64,000 nt of DNA, taken from positions 1,117,159-1,181,158 of the forward strand of contig JAQJVL010000030.1 in assembly GCA_035578905.1 (NCBI GenBank), read 5' to 3'. Position 1 is the stretch's first letter, and every line of letters begins with the position of its first letter. This DNA is from Stictocephala bisonia. Its lineage: Eukaryota; Arthropoda; Insecta; Hemiptera; Membracidae. Positions 13,075 through 24,180 of this stretch are shown piece by piece. The notes beneath the pieces are model-generated. The model did not search any database and was not told the DNA's origin. It saw only the letters and a program-made list of their open reading frames with translations. Both the position numbers and the translations under genes were made by a program.

Positions 13075-15839
13075 CTAGTAGTGGTAGTCGTGGTAATCCT
13101 CGTGGTAGTCATTGTGGTAGTTGTTGTGGTCCTCATGGACGATCTCGTGGTGGTGATGATGATGGTGGTGATGGTGGTCCAAGTACTTGTAGTGGTGGAA
13201 GATGGGGACTTTCTTGACGTGGTGGTGGTACACCGTGTGTATTCTGTAAGGGGCGTGGATCACAAACCTGCAACATTCAAGGGCGAGGAGGATGAAAAAT
13301 AAATTGAATCAATTGCGTAATTCACCAGAAAATTTCATCAGTTTGGATATTGTTTGTTTATACACCTTTCATGTACAGTATGCAGAAAATGGTGGACGTT
13401 GGACTATATTGACTATAATTACCAGTCCTTATAGACCAAAGGTTGATTGTGAACTCTTCAAAATTATTTCACAATCTGATAAAAACTTATTAATTTCTAG
13501 GATAGAAATTTTGCAAGATTTGTTAATAAGATTTTTTTGCAATACTTATACTATAAAATAAATGTATACAATTTTCGAGTACTATAATTTATGTGAACAG
13601 TTTATTTAATTTAAACAGAGATTGTCTCTAAAATGAGAAATTTAAGCGTTTTACTGAACAACTGGAAAATTTCAAATTGATTACAAGCCTAATGATAATG
13701 AAAACTAGCTCTATCAATGATAATAAATTTTATTTGCATGAAGTATTTAAGTGTCCTCATCTATCCCAGGGATCTTTGCTAGTTTCGAAATAATGTTTTA
13801 TTTGTTAAAAATTAAAATTGTTTGAATAAAATTTTACGAATGTTCGAAGAAAAATTAATTATGGAATCCCAGTTTTTATACAGTGAAATATATTTGAAAC
13901 TTAATTATTTTTATGTACATAGTAATAAAGATTTGAATGTTTTGGAAATTGTAGGAAATAGACTTTGTCTTCAGTTGTCTCCATTCCAAAATTACATTCG
14001 CTCAATGAGTTTCCAACGATGTGGACACTACTCGACAAGTCTAGCGTGTTCATGTGGGATGGTTGCCAGTATTGTGGTGTTGTTCGGAGTTGTATCAGGA
14101 TTATGAAATATCAGCTTGACAGTTTGCTGCATATGTAAACCAATACTGCGTGGTTCAGATTCTACCGTAATAGTACTGAGTACAAAGTATCTGAGCTGAC
14201 TTTAGTAACAATCGTGCATCATCGACACTCATCGGATGTTAAAATTAGAACTTATGTAAGATCTATAAATATAAATAAAAAAATTTTATATATATAAAAT
14301 TAATATAAGTTCTAATTTCAAACGTAATATGTTTCACCAAGGATGTTCTAGAAGAAGTTAGAAACTTGCTTACATCTTGACGATCTGCCGATTTAGCAGT
14401 GAAGAAAATAAACAAATCTATGGTGTCAAGTATAATCTGTAAACTTTGACGGTGTAATATCTCCGGTATAAGTTTTACATGTACATCCCTGCGTGAAAAT
14501 GGGGACAGTAATAGTCAAACATGTAATAATATACAATGTTGGGCAAATGAAATATTTACTAAATATTTTTACTCCATTGATACAAACATATTGTTACTAT
14601 CTTGTAGCTAATATACACTATTACCAACCGTTGGTAGTTTTGTACGTGTTGTATGTTAGTAGTATGTAGACTAACTTCGCCCCCGCCCTCCCCCAACCCC
14701 TTTCACGTCCAACAACGAAAAGGTAATATTTATCAATGGTAAGGGTATAAATACTCTTACGACATCTCACTATTGTCATAAAATTAGTATTATTAAATTT
14801 GATTTCAATCTCATTACAACACACTCACTTGTCATGACTTGGAGTTGGTAGGGCTGATACGATCCCGACCAGGACTGCCAACAGAACCTATAAAAACAAA
14901 ACAAATTAGAGATATAAGTAATGGTTTACTATGTAATCTAAATAAAATAATAACATTGTTTACTGAACTAGTACAGTTATACATTTATTCTAACTTAACA
15001 AATAACGAAGTTTCGGTTGTTTTTTTAAATGAATTTTTAAATTAAAAACTACTTAAAAGTTTATATTATTTTATACTTAGTTTTTTATATATTGTATGCC
15101 CAACCGTATGAGTTCGTTGTTTTGTGGATTTTAATCATACGATTAGTAATACTCCATATTTTAATTGTTTACAGAAACCGCAATAAAAATTAAAACTGAA
15201 AATACAGTTCATATTAATACTATATAAAAGGAAATAAATGTCATTAATGCTACTTAAACGATAAAATAAAATTATAATTATTTAACTGTAGGACCATCAC
15301 CCTTATGTATAGTAGCTCACAGTAAAAATATTGTTGAAGTACCATAGTAAATATCTTACAGAAAAAAAATTTAAATCGTTATATACAGAAGAGTATATAT
15401 TTTGAGATTACAGATACATTGTTTTGAAATGTCATAATCTTGAGTAGTTCAATTTATTTTGTATAAACGACCCAAAACCGGAGTAACTTTTAAAAACCAC
15501 ATTTTCCTAAAAAGAAATATATTAAACAATCAACTATTACACATTTGTTTATTATGTTGTACTATATTTTTAGCAGTCTTTATATTGCCAATTGCAGACA
15601 GTTTGAACAATGTTTGATTTAAACATGTGATCACAAGGCTACATTCATAAATACAGACTCAGGCAAAATTTATATTGTCCTGTGTACACATATATTTTTA
15701 AATTAATAAACGTATAACTAATTATCAGTTCACTTTATTTTCTTTATATAATAATAAATATTAAGTAAACGGTAGTTGCGAGATACTAAGACTAGTATTA
15801 GACTAACGAATTACTCACAAATAGTTTGTACATGTCCAT
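13075..15839 (-). CDS. secreted His/Tyr-rich cuticle-like protein, three exons
   Basis: Three exons join in phase. Exon 1 (15839-15819) codes MDMYKLF and ends at donor GTGAGT. Exon 2 (14887-14829, 59 nt) follows acceptor TTTTTATAG, codes VLLAVLVGIVSALPTPSHD and ends at donor GTGAGT. Exon 3 (13267-13075) follows acceptor TTGCAG and starts with the G that completes a Lys codon. The protein is about 90 residues. Residues ~4-18 form a signal peptide, with likely cleavage after VSA. The mature part is basic, then has ten consecutive His (about residues 58-67) and a tail of HEDYHDYHY type. Such low-complexity secreted proteins are typical of insect cuticle; metal binding or quinone cross-linking through His/Tyr is inference. 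No chitin-binding R&R motif is visible. A GTAAGT donor 24 nt after the stop may mark a 3'-UTR intron. Confidence 0.75.
13269..14828. other. intron 2 of the His/Tyr-rich gene
   Basis: AT-rich intronic sequence. It contains an imperfect palindrome at 14239-14318 with arms TTAGAACTTAT / ATAAGTTCTAA around an A/T-rich centre, and a C-rich tract at 14680-14700. Plus-strand open frames here (13292-13561, 13822-14106) have no support. Confidence 0.6.
14888..15818. other. intron 1 of the His/Tyr-rich gene
   Basis: About 930 nt of AT-rich sequence between a GTGAGT donor and a pyrimidine-rich TAG acceptor. Phase 0, splitting the signal peptide after its first seven residues, a common layout in insect cuticle genes. 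Confidence 0.6.
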
Positions 15840-15858
15840 GACGAAGTACGGAGGAAGT

Positions 15859-15894
15859 ACTGTACTGATGCGAGGTGTCCTTCACCTTTATATA
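15859..15894 (-). promoter_or_regulatory. core promoter of the His/Tyr-rich gene
   Basis: On the minus strand a TATATAAAG box (15894-15886) lies about 28 nt before an arthropod initiator TCAGT (15868-15864). The start codon follows about 27 nt later at 15839. The spacing is textbook and independently supports exon 1. Confidence 0.75.
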
Positions 15895-15899
15895 GAGCA

Positions 15900-17179
15900 A
15901 GGATAGAGTAAGAAGGAAACATGCATGTCGAGTGGAGGGGAGGTGCACTTTCATTGATCTAGTAGATCTCGTCAACAAAGTCGGTAAGTACGAGCGATCC
16001 CAGTAGTGGCTCTAAAATGTAATACTAGTTTATGATGTACATAAATTGATATTTAGTGACAGACAATATGCAAATGTATTTGTCAACAGAGAATTAATTC
16101 CAAACGATGGGTTAAAATTGAAATAACGCTAAATAACATAACTGCATACATTTTTATTTGTATACGTCTGTTTCCAACCAAGAACTCACATTCAGCATAT
16201 TTATAAAGTGTAACTTTTACCGAGAATAAATAATTATTAACAACGTTCTCTATTTGAAATGCCTTCTTTTGAGAGAACTTTTAGTTTTAAATAGTGAATT
16301 TTAATTGCTAAAATTGTTTTCATTCTTGTTTATAATGTGAATATAAATGACAAAATCACCCAGATTATTTGCAAGATAACTAGTTAATTATTAAAATTGT
16401 TAGATATCTACGTATATAATTTTATGTCAGACACCTAAAAAGAATATAGACATTAAACCAGATCAAAGGAAAAATAGATAGCCTAACTAGAAATATAAAA
16501 TATGTTATTACACTATACAAAAATAAATATTTTCACGAATTTTCAAAATGCTATCCAACTACCCTTAGATGTATTTTACTCAATTAATATTATGTATTAA
16601 AAAATAAAATGATACTCGTTTATATAGTGATTATTTTTTATGAACAATATATAAAAATTATATTTATGTTTATAAAAACGTCACCACAGGACGTTTATAT
16701 TTGTGTGTTTGAGTCATCATCACAGTACTAGTAAAGGTGGGCGGGTGAGTCAACCTCTGTATTTGTATAGATGGGTGTGTGGGTCATCACATATTCTCAA
16801 AATCAATGTTTTGATACAATTTTCATAATATTACGGCAGGATAAATAATCCATGGTTTTTACAAAGCCTACGATGCATCTATTTGAAATCTAATAAATGT
16901 TGTGTTCAACTTTAGTCATGTTACTTAGCTGTTTTACGATTTTCCTATCGATAAACTATAATGAATACGAAAGGATTAAATATATCTATTGTTTATATTA
17001 TAGTAACTGAGGTGAAGGCAACACGGGAAGTCTAATTGTATCGGGAAAGTACTCATACTATTTTAGTACGACGCCTAACATTAGTATTAATAGTTTTCAA
17101 TTTAGTGCTACATTATATCACGCATTATAGATAAATGGAATTATCTATACCTATTCAAGATAATTATTTTTTTTATGGA
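15900..17179. other. 5' flank of the His/Tyr-rich gene, otherwise AT-rich
   Basis: 15900-16015 is GC-richer and contains the palindrome GATCTAGTAGATC-like stretch (15957-15969), candidate promoter-proximal sequence. 16735-16790 resembles the GTGGGCGGGTG minisatellite family seen at 59041. The rest is A/T-rich without genes. Confidence 0.4.
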
Positions 17180-20100
17180 TGTTGTAATTTGTGTGCCCTT
17201 ACACGGTCAACAGAGCCCACAGCGTGGTTTCACATTTACTTTCGATGCCACAACACAATTTGTTGAACTGAACCGTTACTCATCCTTATCATTGTATGTT
17301 TGATACGACAATGGTAATGTTGTAACTTGTGTGGCCTTGCAAGGTCAACAGAGCCCATGGCGTGGTTCCACATTTACTTTCAATGCCACAACACAATTTG
17401 TTGAACTGAACCGTTACTCATCTGTATCATTGTATGTTTGATACGACAATGATAATGTTGTAACTTGTGTGGCCTTGCAAGGTCAACAGAGCCCATGGCG
17501 TGGTTCCACATTTACTTTCAATGCCACAACACAATTTGTTGAACCAAACCATTACTCATCTGTATCATTGTGTGTTTGATACGGCAATGATAATGTTGTA
17601 ATTTATGTGGCCTTGCAAGGTCAACAGAGCCCACGGCGTGGTTCCACATTTACTTTCGATGCCATAGCACAATTTGTTGAACTGAACCGTTACTCATCTG
17701 TATCATTGTGTGTTTGTTACGACAATGATAATGTTGTAACTTGAGTGTCCTAGCAAGGTCAACAGAGCCCACGGCGTGGTTCCACATATACTTTCGATGC
17801 CACAAGTTGAATTGAACCGTTACTCATCTGTATCATTCTGTGTTTGATACGACAATGATAATGTTGTAACTTGAGTGTCCTTGCAAGGTCAACAGAGCCC
17901 ACGGCGTGGTTCCACATTTACTTTCGATGCCATAGCACAATTTGTTGAACTGAACCGTTACTCATCTGTATCATTGTGTGTTTGATACGACAATGATAAT
18001 GTTGTAACTTGAGTGTCCTTGCAAGGTCAACAGAGCCCACGGCGTGGTTCCACATTTACTTTCGATGCCATAGCACAGTTTGTTGAACTGAACCGTTACT
18101 CATCTGTATCATTGTGTGTTTGATACGACAACGATAATGTTGTAACTTGAGTGTCCTAGCAAGGTCAATAGAGCCCACGGCGTGGTTCCACATTTACTTT
18201 CGATGCCACAAGTTGAATTGAACCGTTACTCATCTGTATCATTCTGTGTTTGATACGACAATGATAATGTTGTAACTTGAGTGCCCTTACACGGTCAACA
18301 GAGCCAACGGCGTGGTTCCACATTTACTTTCGATGCCATAGCACAGTTTGTTGAACTGAACCGTTACTCATCTGTATCATTGTGTGTTTGATACGACAAT
18401 GATAATGTTGTAATTTATGTGGCCTTGCAAGGTCAACAGAGCCCACGGCGTGGTTCCACATTTACTGTCGTTACCACAGTACAGTTTTTTGAACTGGACC
18501 ATTCCTCAACTGTACCATTGTGTGTTAAGGCAACAATAATGTTGTAACTTGTGTGGCTTTTCAAAGGTCAACAGAGCCCACAACGTGGTTTCACATTTAC
18601 TGCCGTTACCACAGTACAGTTTGTTGAACCGGTCCGTTCCTCAACTGTAACATGTGTGTTAAGACAATAATAATGTTGTAACTTGTTTGGCCTTGCAAGG
18701 TCAACAGAACCTACGGCGTGATTTCACATTTACTGTCGTTGCCACAGTACAGTTTGTTGAACCGGACCATTCCTCAACTGTACGATTGTGTGTTAAGACA
18801 ATAATAATGTTGTAACTTGTGTAGCCTTGCAAGGTCAACAGAGCCTACAGGGTGCTTTCACATTTACTGTCGTTACCACAGTACAGTTTGTTGAACCGAA
18901 CCGTTCCTCAACTGTACGATTGTGTGTTAAGACAATAATAATGTTGTAACTTGTGTAGCCTTGCAAGGTCAACAGAGCCTACGGCGTGGTTTCACATTTA
19001 CTGTCGTTACCACAGTACAGTTTGTTGAACCGGACCGTTCCTCAACTGTACGATTGTGTGTTAAGACAATAATAATGTTGTAACTTGTGTAGCCTTGCAA
19101 GGTCAACAGAGCCTACAGCGTGGTTTCACATTTACTGTCGTTACCACAGTACAGTTTGTTGAACCGGACCGTTCCTCAACTGTACGATTGTGTGTTAAGA
19201 CAATAATAATGTTGTAACTTGTGTAGCCCTGCAAGGTCAACAGAGCCTACAGCGTGGTTTCACATTTACGGTCGTTACCACAGCACAGTTTGTTGAACCG
19301 GACCGTTCCTCAACTGTACGATTGTGTGTTAAGACAATAATAATGTTGTAACTTTTGTGGCCTTGCAAGGTCAACAGATCTTACAGCGTGGTTCCAGATT
19401 TCCTCTCGTCACAACAACACAGTTTGTTTAACTGAACCGTTACTCATATGTATCATTGTGTGTATGTTAGTTAGGACAATCATAATGTTTATAAATTGTG
19501 TGGCCTTGCAAGGTCAATAGTCAGCGCTGTTGTTCCACGTATAGTTAGTTACTACACGGCTGGTTGAACTGGATCCATAATCAGGAGTACCTTTGTATGT
19601 TTGATAATTAGACTAAGTCAGTGACGTAATTTGTGTGGCCTTGCAAGGTCAACAGTCAGCGCTGTTGTTCCACGTATAGTTAGTTACTACACGGCTGGTT
19701 GAACTGGATCCATAATCAGGAGTACCATTGTGTGTTTGATAGTTAGACTAAGTCAGTGACGTAATTTGTGTGGCCTTGCAAGGTCAACAGTAAGCGCTGT
19801 TGTTCCATGTATAGTTAGTTACTACACGGCTGGTTGAACTGGATCTATAATCAGGAGTACCTTTGTATGTTTGATAGACTAAATCAGTGACGTAATTTGT
19901 GTGGCCTTGCAAGGTCAACAGTCAACGCTGGTGTTCCACGTATAGTTAGTTACTACACGGCTGGTTGAACTGGATCCATAATCAGGAGTACCATTGTATG
20001 TTTGATAGTTAGACTAAGTCAGTGACGTAATTTTTGTGGCCTTGCAAGGTCAACAGTAAGTGCTGTTGTTCCATGTATAGTTAGTTACTACACGGCTGGT

Positions 20101-20735
20101 TGAACTGGATCTATAATCAGGAGTACCATTGTGTGTTTGATAGTTAGACTAAGTCAGTGACGTAATTTGTGTGGCCTTGCAAGGTCAACAGTCAGCGCTG
20201 TTGTTCCACGTATAGTTAGTTACTACACGGCTGGTTGAACTGGATCCATAATCAGGAGTACCATTGTGTGTTTGATAGTTAGACTAAGTCAGTGACGTAA
20301 TTTGTGTGGCCTTACAAGGTCAACAGTAAGCGCTGTTGTTCCATGTATAGTTAGTTACTACACGGCTGGTTGAACTGGATCTATAATCAGGAGTACCTTT
20401 GTATGTTTGATAGACTAAATCAGTGACATAATTTGTGTGGCCTTGCAAGGTCATCAGTCAGCGCTGTTGTTCCACGTATAGTTAGTTGAACGGCTGGTTG
20501 AACTGGATCCATAATCAGGAGTACCTTTGTATGTTTGATAGTTAGACTAAGTCAGTGACGTAATTTGTCATTTGCAAGATCATCAGTCATCGCTGTTGTT
20601 CCACGTATAGTTAGTTGAACGGCTGGTTGAACTGGATCCATAATCAGGAGTACCTTTGTATGTTTGATAGTTAGACTAAGTCAGTGACGTAATTTGTGTG
20701 GCCTTGCAAGGTCATCAGTCATCGCTGTTGTTTCA
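17180..20735. repeat. satellite array, 130-142-bp monomers in three subfamilies
   Basis: About 26 tandem monomers. Counting from a fixed landmark (GTAACTT), spacings are 138 with two at 130 (17184-18410), then 134 (18410-19348), then 135/131 from a GTGGCC landmark (19500-20698). The subfamilies differ widely over most of the monomer but all keep GGCCTTGCAAGGTCAACAG. In the first block a 130+138+138 order repeats (17736 to 18142), a higher-order repeat. In the third block two monomer types alternate. No coding frame. Confidence 0.95.
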
Positions 20736-23226
20736 CAATACAACAGGTTAACCTGAGCCTATCTTGCCTTAATTAATCATTTAAATAATGGAAATATTTG
20801 TTTGTTTCAAAATGAAAATTATCACCATAATACATAAATTGAGGTTGTAAAAATAATTTAAAGAAGTATTGTTACAATTTGTACCTTAAAACATTTCTCT
20901 TATAAGTTGACTATACGTACATTTGCAAGTTAAATATCGTTTTATCTTTTAATTTATTACTAAAAATATTATTTGTTTGTAATTTAGAAAATTTGTTTTT
21001 AGAGTTGACCATTTTCCCCACATGGTGTACATAATTTTAAAAAATAGTTCTTTTGTATAAATCTATGAAGGTGCCGTTTTAACAAATTCAAAACAAGTCT
21101 CGTTGTATATTATACTTTGTGTAGTGATTTTTAAGTTTCGTAAATCTGAGGATACCGAAAGGATAATCGAGTGGAAAAAGAATTGAGAAAATCAATACTA
21201 ATTATTCTTAGAATCGAGTTAATTATCGTGTTCATGAATCGATTCTTCGTTATGCAGGTGTTTTAAAAACAACGTACAACATTTTCAGTCTAAGTAATGC
21301 TTTCTCGATTGCCATATAGGCTGTGATGTAAATTTTGATTGTTTTGAAACTGTTGAATATTTAAACCAAATCCTTTCAATTAACCTGAATTCATTCATTT
21401 TTTGTTGTTGAAACTATGCAGCTTGTTAAAAAATAAAAATAAGAATTAAAGTTTTTATGTATTATTTTCAAAATATTTATTTATTTAATATTCAAGCGTC
21501 ATACAATTCATTGCATTAGCAAGTCACAAATATACATATAAAAAATGTTTTATACCGATATTTTTTCCATTATTTCCAATACGTAAATAACATAAGAATC
21601 TGCATCACAAACAATGAGTAAAACAAATTTTAAGGTTTTCAAAATAATTTTTAAATTTTATATCAGAAATCAGAACCGAGTGACAGTTCTACTTTTAAAA
21701 TGTTGTTGTTCTTATAGCGTAGAAATACGTTCAGGGTATGATTGACAATATTAAAACTTATTTGACACGATAATTCCTTTATGTGTGTACATAGGATGGA
21801 TACTATTTGAATAGAGAATCTTTTAAATATAAAGAAATCGAGTATTCTTTTTTGTATACTTTGTTACTTGTTCTACCATTACTCTACTAGTTAGAGAAAA
21901 CTGAAGTATCAAGTTTGGTCAGGATGACGATAACCGCTTAGTTATGAAACAATTTTTTAAATCTTAGGTTGGAGTTTGAAAAGTCTCGAGTTTTTGTAAT
22001 GGGCCCGCTCAATGCTTAAGTGTGTAGGAAGGATGAACTTCCAAATATGAAATGTTAAGTTGTTGAGGGACATATGTTTGTGTTTACTAAATTAGGCATT
22101 GACCTATGCATATGAATAGTCTTTTTTAATATTTCTATTTATTATAATCTTATTATGTGTGACTTGTAAAACGCATCAGATTATTTGGGATATTTTTAGA
22201 GAAAAACGCTTTTACACAACTCTACAATATTTAGAAGTATAAGAATTACAGGACATAAACATAAGTTTTTATAAAATGTTGTAACTATTTTCTGTAAAAC
22301 ATTTAAGCCAGATGTAGTATAAAGTTTTGTATTTCTTGAAACTATTTTATACCAAGGGAAATTCTTTTGATCTTGCACCAACAGTCCTACGATGACAAGT
22401 GCCCCCCTCCCTCCCCCAGAGCCAGAGGGTTTCCAAAAAAATTCGCTACGTATGCTTAAATAATTTGTAACTTTACTATTCTTTACTTAAATTTTAAAAT
22501 TGATATACCTAATTATAGATAAACTATTGACGTTTAGAATAAATTATTAGACATAGCCTACAGAATATATAGCCTAGCATTTTCACTATGTAAAGGATTA
22601 CTTACATACAAAATTACACATTTGGACATCCTTAGTTGACAATAATGAAGTCCACCACCTCTTTACAATTGGTGATTAAAGTAACTAGCTTCTATTCAAT
22701 ATTCTAACGACTCATTCTAAAAATACTTTATATATGAACATACTTTTAAAATGTTAGTGCAAAATGTCAATGAATAATAAAAATGTATTTTTAATAATCT
22801 AAACAATTGTTTTTTAATCGTTCTGTAATAAAATACCTTGCAATAACGTTTTTATGTTAAGGCATAAATAAAAAAAAAACTATAACTAATACTCTGTTTA
22901 TTTTTTTATTGCATTTTTTTTTAATTACTCATGTAAGAGGACGTCAGCGTTTTATTCATAGTTTTCATATCATCGTGAAGTTAAATGCCTAATTTTTTTT
23001 TCAATTGGGGTAAAAGGGTTATGAAATGTAAATTTAACACTACGTTCGTCAATCTGTTTATTTAAACATTTAAGCAGGATGTAAAGTTTTGTACTCGTAT
23101 ATGATGGAAAATTAATTACTTTCCCAAACCATAATTGTTTAATACTGAATGAAGAAGAATCATTTATGGAATTATTTAAGCAATGAGTACTAAAAACAAC
23201 TGATAACTTTATACAGTTATAATCAA
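20736..23226. other. AT-rich intergenic DNA
   Basis: No gene supported. C-rich tract at 22400-22425. Short open frames have no motif. Confidence 0.4.
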
Positions 23227-23310
23227 CTAGGGGACATCTCTGCACGCTTCGCGTGCCCACCCCAACGCTCGCTACGCTTGTTATACTTCGGCCTTCGGCC
23301 TCGGCATGTG
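23227..23310 (-). mobile_element. Helitron 3' terminus
   Basis: Read on the minus strand, a perfect hairpin GCACGC-GAA-GCGTGC (23256-23242) lies 11 nt before a terminal CTAG (23230-23227), which is followed by T. That is the standard Helitron 3' end. The body would extend rightwards, but the 5' end was not found. A second G+C-rich stretch with CGGCCTTCGGCC-type inverted repeats lies at 23286-23304. Confidence 0.6.
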
Positions 23311-24140
23311 ACTTTTGACTACAAATAATAGTAGATTAACTGCATAATGTAAAATCACAATATTAAATTTATTTACTGTATCTTACACTACTTGCGTTAC
23401 TAACTATTTATTAGTATAAATACCCAGTAGTATTACTTAGGCTATCTCAAAAGTGTTCATTTATTTTTTTGTTTGTTTTGTTGTTTAACATCTGAAGATT
23501 AAACTCATTCATAGTAAAATTAAAGATTAAAAATACATCAATAGTATAATGTCAAACAACAAAATAAACTTGTTTATTTATTTACAAAACAGTGGTTATT
23601 AATTTACTAAAATCAACCCAATGTTATCCTTATGGAACAATCTTTTAGGAGTGGTTTCTACCCCTTAAGAGTACTTTATCAAGATGAAAACACTTCACTT
23701 ATCCTATTTAAGAACTAAAGAAACAGTGCACAAATTCAGATCTCTACCTACATAGACAGGTCTTTGCCTTTTATATACATACATTTAAAACATATGCTTT
23801 TACTAATAAAATATCAAGTTCAAACCAGTATCAAATAAAATATAAACTAAAAACTACATGTAGCCAGAGAGAGTTAGTTTAGTGCCCAACTTTATATAGT
23901 AAATAAACAACCAGCCCTTCACTATTTCTCCTATCAGACATCTGCCGGAACCAGTTTCTGGGAGGTGTACAAGGAAATGCGCAGTAGTGACTTGGATTCA
24001 GAAGGAGTGTAAGGAGGCGGGGATGTAAACGAAACAAGTCCAATGAGGAAATACTAAGTGGGAGCGAAAGTGAAGGAGCAACACGTGTATCTACCGCGAG
24101 GGGATGAAGGCGTCAATATCCTGCCTCACGTGATACATGT
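23311..24140. other. possible Helitron body and upstream flank
   Basis: A/T-rich to about 23930, then distinctly GC-richer to 24170, consistent with a promoter-proximal region for the exon at 24173. No coding frame. Confidence 0.35.
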
Positions 24141-24180
24141 AAGTGAAGCACCTCTTCCGTGTTATTGAGAAAATGGCAAT
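24141..24180 (+). CDS. candidate first exon of an unidentified gene
   Basis: A pyrimidine-rich CCTCTTCCG (24151-24159) resembles the TCT initiator of ribosomal-protein and other housekeeping genes. ATGGCAAT (24173-24180) follows 14 nt later and runs directly into a consensus donor GTGAGT. The coding part would be only eight nucleotides, ending in phase 2. No matching downstream exon was found. Joining to the acceptor at 25038 gives an immediate stop, so that exon is excluded. The gene's identity is unknown. Confidence 0.3.

Noticed and set aside
13057..13302. Plus-strand Val/Asp-rich frame
   Set aside because: It is the antisense of the poly-His exon, which has promoter, splice and signal-peptide support on the minus strand.
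17180..20735. CRISPR-like array
   Set aside because: Repeats are contiguous 130-142-bp monomers with no unique spacers, in eukaryotic DNA; this is a satellite.
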